From Gammaproteobacteria bacterium (GTDB lineage Bacteria > Pseudomonadota > Gammaproteobacteria > DAOWEP01), in the NCBI GenBank assembly GCA_030638455.1, contig DAOWEP010000045.1, forward strand, positions 1 through 14,536: a DNA stretch of 14,536 nucleotides. Reading direction: 5' to 3'. Positions 9,433 through 14,536 of this stretch are shown here, in pieces; position 1 is the stretch's first letter; every line of letters starts with the position of its first letter. The notes below the pieces were generated by a model. The model made no database searches and had not been told where the DNA came from. It saw nothing but the letters and a program-made list of their open reading frames with translations. A program made the position numbers and the translations under genes.

Positions 9433-10428
9433 CTATTTACTTTGTTTTTTTGGGTACTGATCCAGTAAGTTCAAATTAACGGCTGATTCTCTTTCTTCAA
9501 AACTTATAGTATTTTCTGATTGCTTCTCTGAGTCCTGCTGGCCTGCTGGACTAAATTTCCCATTATCGGAACTCCTGCGATCCATTTCACCCTGATAGGT
9601 TTGACCATCCGGGATAAAGCAATCGTTTTCATCGTTGCATATAATGCCATCCTTGTCCCACGGCAATTGTCGATATATGCCCATATCTTCCAGGCCCAGA
9701 TACGGATACTTGATGATGTCGAAGTAGGGTGAATAGTCGAAATCACTTGGTGTGTAAAGACGGAAATTCCTGCGGTAGAGTTTCATTTTTCCATCTTCTG
9801 TACGTTGTATGACAGGAAGGATCGGAAAGTGGACAGATGCAAACGCACCCGCAATCAGAGATGAACATACAGTACGTGTCTGCATTCCGACATTGCGTTG
9901 GAATAAACTGGAACGCCAGCGGCGGGGGAGCAGACTATAGGGAAACATAAAACGAGCCAGATCCAGCAACTGGCGAATATCATAATCTGTTCCCAGATGT
10001 GTGCAGACAAATGAAATTACCTTTTGTGCATCAGAACCGGAAAGTCCTTTAGGTCGGCATATTCGTATATGATCCTTGCTGTAAGTCGATAAAGGTCTAA
10101 TGATGGTTCCGTGGCCAAGCAAGGCCTCAATAATCAGTTGATCATTTGGGTCACATTTATAATGCTTTTGTACATGCTCCTGAATCTCGGTATCTTCGAT
10201 ATCGTGTAAGCGACCGATGTAAAGTGCAGAATGCGTCCATGCGCTCTGTGTAATGGTTTTAATTACCTGGCTAACACGGCTTCGTCCTTCAATCAGCAGG
10301 ACATCTCCCTGCCGAATTTCATAGGAGATCTTCTCGTAATCACATAGAGGCGCACCCTCATGCTTGCTCTCCTTTGTGAGCCAAAATGATATTCCCTTAA
10401 TTAGCCATTTTTTAATACCTAGATCCAT
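9433..10428 (-). CDS. YiiX/YebB-like permuted NlpC/P60 (papain-fold) cysteine hydrolase
   Basis: This 331-residue protein belongs to the circularly permuted NlpC/P60 group that includes E. coli YiiX and is related to LRAT-type acyl enzymes. The core starts at GDVLLIEGRSRVSQVIK (41-57). The predicted catalytic residues, in permuted order, are His66 (WTHSALYIG), a polar partner Glu101 (IIEALL) and Cys188 (RTVCSSLIAGAF). DFDYSPYFDIIKYP (229-242) is where many relatives end. The further roughly 85 residues, rich in Asp, Gln, Ser and Lys, are probably disordered and unusual. The frame is open from an ATG at 10485 (350 aa), but that codon lacks a recognisable RBS. The ATG at 10428 has GGGGA upstream and gives an N-terminus of the length expected for the family, so I prefer it. 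It is the first gene of the beta-oxidation operon. A role in releasing or transferring acyl groups fits the context but is inference; peptide or peptidoglycan amide cleavage is the alternative. Confidence 0.85.
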   Translation of the reverse strand: MDLGIKKWLIKGISFWLTKESKHEGAPLCDYEKISYEIRQGDVLLIEGRSRVSQVIKTITQSAWTHSALYIGRLHDIEDTEIQEHVQKHYKCDPNDQLIIEALLGHGTIIRPLSTYSKDHIRICRPKGLSGSDAQKVISFVCTHLGTDYDIRQLLDLARFMFPYSLLPRRWRSSLFQRNVGMQTRTVCSSLIAGAFASVHFPILPVIQRTEDGKMKLYRRNFRLYTPSDFDYSPYFDIIKYPYLGLEDMGIYRQLPWDKDGIICNDENDCFIPDGQTYQGEMDRRSSDNGKFSPAGQQDSEKQSENTISFEERESAVNLNLLDQYPKKQSK

Positions 10429-10460
10429 TAATTCATGGTCCCCAGTATGATCGTATATTC

Positions 10461-10477
10461 GCACAAGAAATTTGTGC
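10461..10477. promoter_or_regulatory. Inverted repeat, candidate operator in operon leader
   Basis: GCACAA and TTGTGC form a perfect 6-bp inverted repeat around a 5-nt spacer. If translation of the cysteine hydrolase starts at 10428, this site lies 33-49 bp upstream in the leader or promoter, where an operator could sit. It does not match the FadR or PsrA consensus as I remember them. Chance occurrence is quite possible. Confidence 0.25.
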
Positions 10478-10508
10478 CTATACATGGGTTATCGGCGGAA
10501 AAATTGAA

Positions 10509-10526
10509 AGCTTAACAGTAGCTTAA
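10509..10526. repeat. Direct repeat AGCTTAA, 11-bp period
   Basis: AGCTTAA occurs at 10509-10515 and again at 10520-10526, separated by CAGT. One helical turn between copies is a spacing used by some activators. The site is upstream of the fatty-acid operon. It is short and may be coincidental. Confidence 0.3.
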
Positions 10527-10591
10527 ATCAGAAAGTAACGTTAAAAGTAGCAAATCAGGCAGATAAACCAGCCATACAGGAAAAAGACGTG

Positions 10592-10605
10592 ATTGAGTTC
10601 TCAAT
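10592..10605. promoter_or_regulatory. Palindrome ATTGAG-TT-CTCAAT, candidate operator
   Basis: A perfect 6-bp inverted repeat with a 2-bp centre lies 3 bp outside the low-coordinate end of the MITE-like element and upstream of the fatty-acid operon. The geometry suits a dimeric regulator. No regulator is identified. Confidence 0.25.
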
Positions 10606-10608
10606 TGC

Positions 10609-10771
10609 AAGGAACCTCTGATTAATTCTGGGTTGAATTGATGGTGAGATAAAATCTTCGGGATCAAGGCACAAATTGCGGGTAATAGCAGGCTATTACC
10701 AAGATTTGTAACACAGAGCTGGAAGATTTTAGCCATCAGCAAACAATCCACGAATTAATCAGAGGTTCCTT
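10609..10771. mobile_element. MITE-like palindromic element with perfect 20-bp terminal inverted repeats
   Basis: The ends AAGGAACCTCTGATTAATTC (10609-10628) and its exact reverse complement (10752-10771) bound a 163-bp element. Folding it at its centre shows that the two halves are complementary nearly throughout. Matching blocks include TGATGG (10640-10645 with 10733-10738), TAAAATCTTC (10650-10659 with 10722-10731), ACAAAT and a perfect 9-bp stem GGTAATAGC (10681-10689 with 10692-10700) around a 2-nt loop. It has no transposase, and the terminal GGAACCTCTGA resembles insertion-sequence ends, so a non-autonomous MITE is the best reading. No convincing target-site duplication is visible at the edges. 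The transcript of either strand would fold into a long hairpin. A 79-codon open frame (10512-10751) across it is not convincing as a gene. Confidence 0.75.
10681..10700. repeat. Central perfect stem-loop of the MITE-like element
   Basis: Nine perfectly paired bases (GGTAATAGC/GCTATTACC) flank a 2-nt AG centre. It is the apex of the larger hairpin. It is not followed by a T run, so it is not a classical intrinsic terminator. Confidence 0.7.
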
Positions 10772-10891
10772 AGTATTCATATGAAGATTAAAGGCGTAAT
10801 GCCAGACTGGTGATTAGTCTAATGAGTCCAGGCTGTACGGATAAAGGCGGGGTGTAAAATAATAATTAAACGGTCTTGGGTCTCTTAATTT

Positions 10892-12988
10892 TTAGTTTAT
10901 ATTTTGAATATGGCTATTTTCCTTTGTCAGAATTGAATCAATGATATTCGTAAAGGAAAAAACATTAATCGGCCTGGTAATATAGTACGTAAAACCGGCA
11001 TCCAGTCCTTTCTGGATATCTTCTGCTCTTGTGTTAGTACTAACTGCCAGAACAGGGACATTACCCAGGCTTTCATTCTGTTTTATTTTGTCGAGTAACT
11101 CATAACCATCCATGTCAGGTAAGTGAATATCAAGCAATATAATATCCGGCATTTCGCTCAATGCTAACTGCAAACCTTCCTGACCTGTTTTAGCGCTTAT
11201 CATCTTCAGATCCTGATAGTTCAGAAGCGCACGTTCAATTAAATCAAGATTGACCAGATTATCCTCAATATACAATAAGGTTATCCTGCCCGTAGATATA
11301 TCTCGTGCAGTATCAGTATCAGTTTTAGTTAATGTGCCCACATCTGATTCATTTTCTTTAAATGATGCATTAGGCATGGTAACCCAGAAACTACTCCCTT
11401 TATTCATCTCACTTTCCATGCCAATCTCTCCATCCATCATCTCTATGAGTCGCTTGGTTATGACCAGACCTATACCTGTGCCTTCAATATTTTCATATTC
11501 AGCACCCAGTCTATTAAATGGCTGGAATAATTGCCTTTGCTTGTCCTTTGATATCCCAGGACCATCATCAGCAACTGATATTTTAATGAAGCCATTAAAC
11601 TGTTGTTCAGCCTGGATGGTTACCAGTCCATTACTATTGCCATATTTAATTGCATTTGAGAGAAGATTAACCAGAACTTGAGTAAGCCGGAGAGGATCTG
11701 CCAACACCTTAATATCAGTCAAATCAGTCTTCTCTATTCCCAACTGTATTTTTCTTGCGCTAGCCAGCGAAGAGACCATCCCAATGCTGTTTTTTATAAT
11801 GCTGAACAAGCTTACGGGTTCTACTGCAATACTAATTTTCCCTGATTCAATATGAGAAAGATCTAGCACTTCATTAACTAACTCAAGCAGGTGTTTCCCG
11901 GCATCATTTACTATCCTGATATTTTCAAATTGGTCTGGCTTCAATGAAGCCTGGTCATCCAGGAGTAGCAGTTCTGTAAACCCCATAATAGCATTCAGGG
12001 GTGTACGGAGTTCATGACTCATCCGGGACAAAAATTTAGACTTGGCCTGATTAGCTGCTTCCGCTTCCTGTTTGGCCTGTATGAAATCTTCATGTGTTTT
12101 TGCCTGGGATGTATAGCTACGCATTGCATGAATCAATACGCTATATGTTGCATTAAAAGGCTCAATAAATTTGACCAACTCCATGTTATACCCATCATGC
12201 CTGTCTGCAAGACCATAAACACCTACTAGCTCACTCCCATAAAAAATCGGCACCCCCAGGAAATTACCAAGTGATGAACAAGACGTAACCATTCCCGCTT
12301 TTTCAGGTTTATCTATGGCCTCATTTTTGATTACTACATTTCTACTGTTCAGTATTTCATATATATAACTATCCATACCAGGAGGTGCATTCGTTTTGCT
12401 CTGATTATCTTTGTGACAGCTTGTAAATGTAGTTACACTATACTCTCCATTTTCTTTTTGATGTACTTCGCCAATAAATCCGCAACAACTTTTTGTTATC
12501 TCCATAAGCTTGTTCAGCATGAAGGGCGCTGTTTTATTCAGCTGCACCTGCTCAACAAAGTCTAATATTGCCTCACGCAACATGCTCAGCAGGGCAGAGT
12601 GGTCGCCCAGTTTTTGATCCAGTGTTTTAAGCCTGGTGGTGTTGGTGTATATAGAAATATATTGATCCGGTTTATTATTTTCATCCATGAAGGGAACAAT
12701 GCTTGCTTCAACCCAATAGCAACTACCGTCTTTCCTCTGGTTTCGTAACTCACCATGCCAGACATTTCCTTGCGAAATTGTTGACCATAATACTTCAAAG
12801 AATTCTTTTGAGTGATAACCGGAATCAGTTATGTTGTGGGTTGAACCTAATAATTCATCTCTACTGTACCCGCATGTATTAACGAAATTATCATTCACGT
12901 AAGTGATGATTCCATCAGCATCAGCCATGCTAACAATCGAATGTTGATCCATGGCAATCTTGAATGCTTCTAATTCCGACTTTCTCAT
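10892..12988 (-). CDS. Hybrid sensor histidine kinase/response regulator (PAS-GAF-HisKA-HATPase_c-REC)
   Basis: This 698-residue protein has no transmembrane segment and is probably cytoplasmic. An N-terminal PAS with PAC covers about 5-125 (ADGIITYVNDNFVNTCGYS, then RKDGSCYWVEASIVP). A GAF-like domain spans about 135-290, with a short linker helix to 315. HisKA carries the phospho-acceptor His325 in SRMSHELRTPLNA. The ATPase domain shows the N box NLLSNAIKYG (441-450), G1 DDGPGIS (474-480) and G2 GTGIGLVITKRL (503-514). The C-terminal receiver (about 568-688) has acidic Glu575-Asp576, phospho-acceptor Asp620 (LLDIHLPDMDG) and Ser650 at the Thr/Ser position. The usually invariant Lys is replaced by Arg672 (ITRPI). 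No separate response regulator or output domain is adjacent, so the phosphorelay target is unknown. The ligand is not predictable; the Cys-containing GAF (Cys168, Cys169, Cys191) might be relevant. The ATG at 12988 lacks a strong RBS. Confidence 0.92.
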   Translation of the reverse strand: MRKSELEAFKIAMDQHSIVSMADADGIITYVNDNFVNTCGYSRDELLGSTHNITDSGYHSKEFFEVLWSTISQGNVWHGELRNQRKDGSCYWVEASIVPFMDENNKPDQYISIYTNTTRLKTLDQKLGDHSALLSMLREAILDFVEQVQLNKTAPFMLNKLMEITKSCCGFIGEVHQKENGEYSVTTFTSCHKDNQSKTNAPPGMDSYIYEILNSRNVVIKNEAIDKPEKAGMVTSCSSLGNFLGVPIFYGSELVGVYGLADRHDGYNMELVKFIEPFNATYSVLIHAMRSYTSQAKTHEDFIQAKQEAEAANQAKSKFLSRMSHELRTPLNAIMGFTELLLLDDQASLKPDQFENIRIVNDAGKHLLELVNEVLDLSHIESGKISIAVEPVSLFSIIKNSIGMVSSLASARKIQLGIEKTDLTDIKVLADPLRLTQVLVNLLSNAIKYGNSNGLVTIQAEQQFNGFIKISVADDGPGISKDKQRQLFQPFNRLGAEYENIEGTGIGLVITKRLIEMMDGEIGMESEMNKGSSFWVTMPNASFKENESDVGTLTKTDTDTARDISTGRITLLYIEDNLVNLDLIERALLNYQDLKMISAKTGQEGLQLALSEMPDIILLDIHLPDMDGYELLDKIKQNESLGNVPVLAVSTNTRAEDIQKGLDAGFTYYITRPINVFSFTNIIDSILTKENSHIQNIN

Positions 12989-13015
12989 AATGCTGATATT
13001 TTTAATGAATAGATT

Positions 13016-13055
13016 CCCGCGTTATAAATAGCAGCATATAAACGAATAACGCGGG
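13016..13055. promoter_or_regulatory. 10-bp inverted repeat in kinase 5' region
   Basis: CCCGCGTTAT (13016-13025) and ATAACGCGGG (13046-13055) are exact reverse complements separated by 20 nt. The structure ends 28 bp upstream of the kinase ATG, and its GC-rich arms stand out from AT-rich surroundings. It could be an operator with widely spaced half-sites or a leader stem-loop in the kinase mRNA. A terminator is unlikely, since no T run follows on either strand. Confidence 0.5.
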
Positions 13056-13333
13056 CAAGCTAACTATTAATAAGGGGAAAAATTAAAAAAGCGCTTAAGT
13101 CGATCTTACTCCACAAACAATAGCTAATATACGGTTTTATTAGTAATTGTCCCTGTTTATAAGCTGACTCCAGTCAAATTAGATGCAAGAGAAAAACAGC
13201 CTTTGATAATGAGAAATTAGCATAATGAGATCAATATCAGTAGGTTATCAGATGTATCGATTCAAGGCGGTTACTACTACAGTCCTGGTTCAGGCTGGAG
13301 GAGCTCATGGATATATGAATACCATCTAGTGCG

Positions 13334-13349
13334 CATAATATATATTATG
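13334..13349. repeat. Perfect 16-bp AT palindrome
   Basis: CATAATATATATTATG is its own reverse complement. It contains -10-like TATATT/TATTAT on both strands and could be a binding site or a strand-melting element. No gene starts next to it. Confidence 0.35.
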
Positions 13350-13460
13350 TTAAATACGGTGGGTAGTTAGTGCTCAGTCAGGATATAAGGCAATTTGTTG
13401 ATAATGAGTCTGGTTTTGCAGGATCAGGCGATTAGCGTGGATTTCTATACCTTAAGATAG

Positions 13461-13529
13461 AAGATATTAGGCAATTCCGTTCAGAAAACTGCTGCTTTAC
13501 TTGAAGTTACTACCCAGACCATTCGGAAC
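13461..13529 (+). pseudogene. Possible relic of a MerR/IS607-resolvase-type helix-turn-helix
   Basis: The plus-strand frame encodes 23 residues containing TAALLEVTTQTIRN, which looks like the AELLGVSTQTIRNW recognition helix of MerR-like or IS607-resolvase DNA-binding domains. The next codon is TGA (13530-13532), where the family would have Trp (TGG), and a TAG precedes the fragment at 13458. More stops follow at 13557. The match is short and could be chance. Confidence 0.2.
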
Positions 13530-13629
13530 TGAAGCTACCATAGACCGAACGTTCGATGAAGTCCGTTCACTTACTTACATGTCATTATTGCCGACCAGCG
13601 CGAGTACATGGTTGTGCCTGGTGCTGTTT

Positions 13630-13944
13630 CTAGCTTAGTCTCAAATCCGGAGCTTTTATCCAATCGCCTTTGACATTCGCATATAAATCTATTTCTGGAT
13701 TCTTGTCTTTTTCGTATACTGACATTGAAAATGTCGGCTCCTTGAATGCTGACTGATGAACAAATACCAGAAGAAGGCCATCCTGCTCGGTATCGACATA
13801 GCCTGCCACATGCTGCGGTATTTCTGGAAATATTAAAATCTTCTGGCACCATGCCGGCATTTCTTTCGGCATTATGCTTTTGATCTGGATTCCTCGTGAT
13901 TTTATAAAAGCATCGAAGTGCTCTTTCAATATATCGTTCAGCAT
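13630..13944 (-). CDS. Hypothetical protein, 104 aa, downstream of higBA
   Basis: I do not recognise this family. The protein has a mixed soluble composition, starts MLNDILKEHFDAF and contains PAWCQKILIFPE and a hydrophobic LLLVFVH segment too short to span the membrane. There is no signal peptide. The ATG at 13944 is preceded by an excellent GGGAGGT Shine-Dalgarno with 6-nt spacing, which is the main reason for accepting it over the overlapping longer frame 13571-14032. It lies 89 bp downstream of higA on the same strand. A candidate promoter and a LexA-box-like site fill that gap, so it may be an independent unit, a third gene of the higBA operon, or both. Nothing in the sequence assigns a function; it does not look like the SecB-like chaperone of toxin-antitoxin-chaperone systems. 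Confidence 0.7.
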   Translation of the reverse strand: MLNDILKEHFDAFIKSRGIQIKSIMPKEMPAWCQKILIFPEIPQHVAGYVDTEQDGLLLVFVHQSAFKEPTFSMSVYEKDKNPEIDLYANVKGDWIKAPDLRLS

Positions 13945-13976
13945 ATGGATACCTCCCTGTAAGAATGCTTCTATTT

Positions 13977-14006
13977 ACAGTATGGCTCAGTTTTTTCGGT
14001 TGTCCA
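13977..14006 (-). promoter_or_regulatory. Candidate sigma-70 promoter for the 104-aa gene
   Basis: On the minus strand TGGACA (14006-14001) matches the -35 consensus at five of six bases. It is followed after 18 nt by TACTGT (13982-13977) as a weak -10. The start codon lies 32 bp beyond the -10. The weak -10 keeps confidence low. Confidence 0.3.
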
Positions 14007-14015
14007 CATGAACAG
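14000..14015. promoter_or_regulatory. LexA-box-like site overlapping the candidate -35
   Basis: Read on the minus strand the site is CTGT-N8-ACAA, one base from the gammaproteobacterial LexA consensus CTGT-N8-ACAG. The inner spacer is not the preferred AT alternation. It overlaps the candidate -35 of the 104-aa gene. Chance matches to such a short pattern are common. Confidence 0.2.
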
Positions 14016-14033
14016 ACGAAAAACATCTTCATA

Positions 14034-14324
14034 CTATGCAGCGATATTTTCGACCTTCTTTAGCTCGTTCTGAGCTACTTTCCGTGCTTCTTCCAGATCG
14101 TAATCAGCTTGCATACCCATCCAGAACTGTTCTGATGTACCTAGTGCACGAGCGAGACGAATGGCAGTATCTGCGCTGACTGCACGTTTGCCGTGAACGA
14201 TCTCATTGATTCGACGCGGCGGTACACCCATTGCGCGTGCTAACTTGTTCTGGCTGATATCCAGTGGCTTGAGGAACTCTTCCAGCAGGACTTCACCAGG
14301 ATGTATGTTGGGTAGTTTTTTCAT
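14034..14324 (-). CDS. higA: HigA-family antitoxin (XRE helix-turn-helix)
   Basis: This 96-residue protein is the antitoxin of a type II module. It should bind and neutralise the RelE-fold toxin encoded just upstream and repress the shared promoter. The opening IHPGEVLLEEFLKPLDIS is the HigA/VapI-type signature. A helix-turn-helix (about 23-45) contains ISQNKLARAMGVPPRRINEIV, and the following ADTAIRLARALGTSEQFWM segment is highly typical, usually LGTSPEFWLNLQ. The length matches the family (about 95-105). The ATG at 14324 has an AGGAG RBS that overlaps the toxin stop codon, 12 nt after that gene, so expression is coupled to the toxin. Toxin-first order is normal for higBA. Confidence 0.95.
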   Translation of the reverse strand: MKKLPNIHPGEVLLEEFLKPLDISQNKLARAMGVPPRRINEIVHGKRAVSADTAIRLARALGTSEQFWMGMQADYDLEEARKVAQNELKKVENIAA

Positions 14325-14336
14325 AAAAAATAGCTC

Positions 14337-14536
14337 CTAGTGATAATCAACAATCTCGACATAATGTGCGTTAGCATCCGACCAAACAAAACAGATACGC
14401 CATTGATCGTTAATTCGAATACTGTATTGGCTTTTACGTTTTCCTCTCAGTGCTTCCAGCCGGTTAGCTGGCGGGATACGCAGATCGTCCAGGGTATGGG
14501 CATTGTTCTGCATACGTAACTTGCGTCGTGCGATTA
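14337..14536 (-). CDS. higB: HigB-type toxin of the RelE/ParE fold (5' partial)
   Basis: The C-terminal 65 residues are visible up to the TAG at 14339-14337; the start lies outside the window. The sequence contains LRIPPANRLEALRGKR, SIRINDQWRICF and a terminal YVEIVDYH, which are the strongly conserved features of the HigB/RelE-like plasmid maintenance killer family (usually about 92 residues). HigB is a ribosome-dependent mRNA endonuclease. The basic and aromatic RINDQWRICF stretch belongs to the active-site sheet. The frame is too short for a gene caller that requires a start codon. It pairs with higA 12 bp downstream. No damage is visible in the part seen. Confidence 0.93.
   Translation of the reverse strand, partial: IARRKLRMQNNAHTLDDLRIPPANRLEALRGKRKSQYSIRINDQWRICFVWSDANAHYVEIVDYH

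Larger units (their letters stand above)
10429..10891. other. Intergenic leader region upstream of the fatty-acid operon
   Basis: No protein-coding gene is supported here. The stretch holds a MITE-like palindromic element (10609-10771), a 14-bp palindrome next to it (10592-10605), a direct repeat with 11-bp period (10509-10526) and a 6-bp inverted repeat (10461-10477). The promoter of the minus-strand operon should lie in it, but I see no convincing sigma-70 pair. Downstream of the kinase stop (10772-10891) there is AT-rich sequence without a clear hairpin-plus-T terminator. Confidence 0.6.
12989..13629. other. Gene-poor intergenic region upstream of the sensor kinase
   Basis: This 641-bp AT-rich stretch carries no convincing gene on either strand. 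It contains an inverted repeat near the kinase start (13016-13055), a perfect 16-bp AT palindrome (13334-13349), a 10-bp palindrome CGAACGTTCG (13546-13555) and a possible decayed helix-turn-helix fragment (13461-13529). The kinase promoter must lie in the low-coordinate part, but I see no strong -35/-10 pair. Confidence 0.6.

Noticed and set aside
10512..10751. 79-codon minus-strand open frame across the MITE-like element
   Set aside because: It runs through an inverted repeat, is Leu-rich, and has no RBS or recognisable family. It looks like a by-product of the palindrome, though a transposase remnant was considered.
13201..13330. Plus-strand 34-codon frame with a lipoprotein-signal-like start (MRSISVGYQ...)
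   Set aside because: No RBS, no Cys at the lipobox position and no recognisable continuation; too short to support.
13571..14032. 153-codon minus-strand open frame overlapping the 104-aa gene
   Set aside because: Its composition is rich in Cys, Arg and Ser like an out-of-frame shadow. The overlapping 104-residue frame has a balanced composition and a far better ribosome binding site.
13630..14536. Toxin-antitoxin-chaperone (HigBA plus SecB-like) system
   Set aside because: The third protein is about 104 residues and shows no SecB-like features that I can see.

Overview
The window looks like a chromosomal segment of a gammaproteobacterium of moderate GC content. The grounds are a FadE-type acyl-CoA dehydrogenase very like the E. 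coli enzyme (as remembered), a FadI/FadJ-type thiolase and multifunctional-protein pair, an ExeA-type ATPase and a HigBA module. I cannot name a genus. Every gene I can support lies on the minus strand, so transcription runs from high to low coordinates.

Region by region, in the direction of transcription:
- 14536-13630: a HigB-type toxin cut by the window edge, its HigA antitoxin, and a small unrecognised gene with a strong ribosome binding site.
- 13629-12989: a gene-poor gap holding several palindromes and a possible decayed helix-turn-helix fragment.
- 12988-10892: a hybrid sensor histidine kinase (PAS-GAF-HisKA-HATPase-REC).
- 10891-10429: a second gap, dominated by a 163-bp element with perfect 20-bp terminal inverted repeats whose two halves are complementary nearly throughout (MITE-like).
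- 10428-1744: a tight five-gene fatty-acid catabolism operon, in the order YiiX-like cysteine hydrolase, fadE, fadI-like thiolase, fadJ-like hydratase/dehydrogenase, long-chain acyl-CoA ligase. Junctions are 27 bp, 24 bp, an overlap and an ATGA overlap.
- 1618-1: an ExeA-like AAA ATPase with a transmembrane segment and a long charged helical region, running off the window.

Together the operon encodes activation of a long-chain fatty acid to acyl-CoA and one full turn of beta-oxidation: acyl-CoA dehydrogenase at the membrane, enoyl-CoA hydratase plus 3-hydroxyacyl-CoA dehydrogenase in one polypeptide, and thiolase. The first gene, a permuted papain-fold hydrolase related to LRAT-type acyl enzymes, is the unexplained member and could act upstream on acylated substrates. 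The MITE-like element sits between the operon and the kinase gene, just upstream of the operon leader. The ATPase gene follows the operon after 125 bp and may or may not be cotranscribed.

The most notable points are the palindromic element, the linkage of the cysteine hydrolase to a complete beta-oxidation set, the ExeA-ATPase/TolA-like architecture, and the small gene downstream of higBA with its own candidate promoter and LexA-box-like site. No rRNA, tRNA, CRISPR array or intact transposase was seen.
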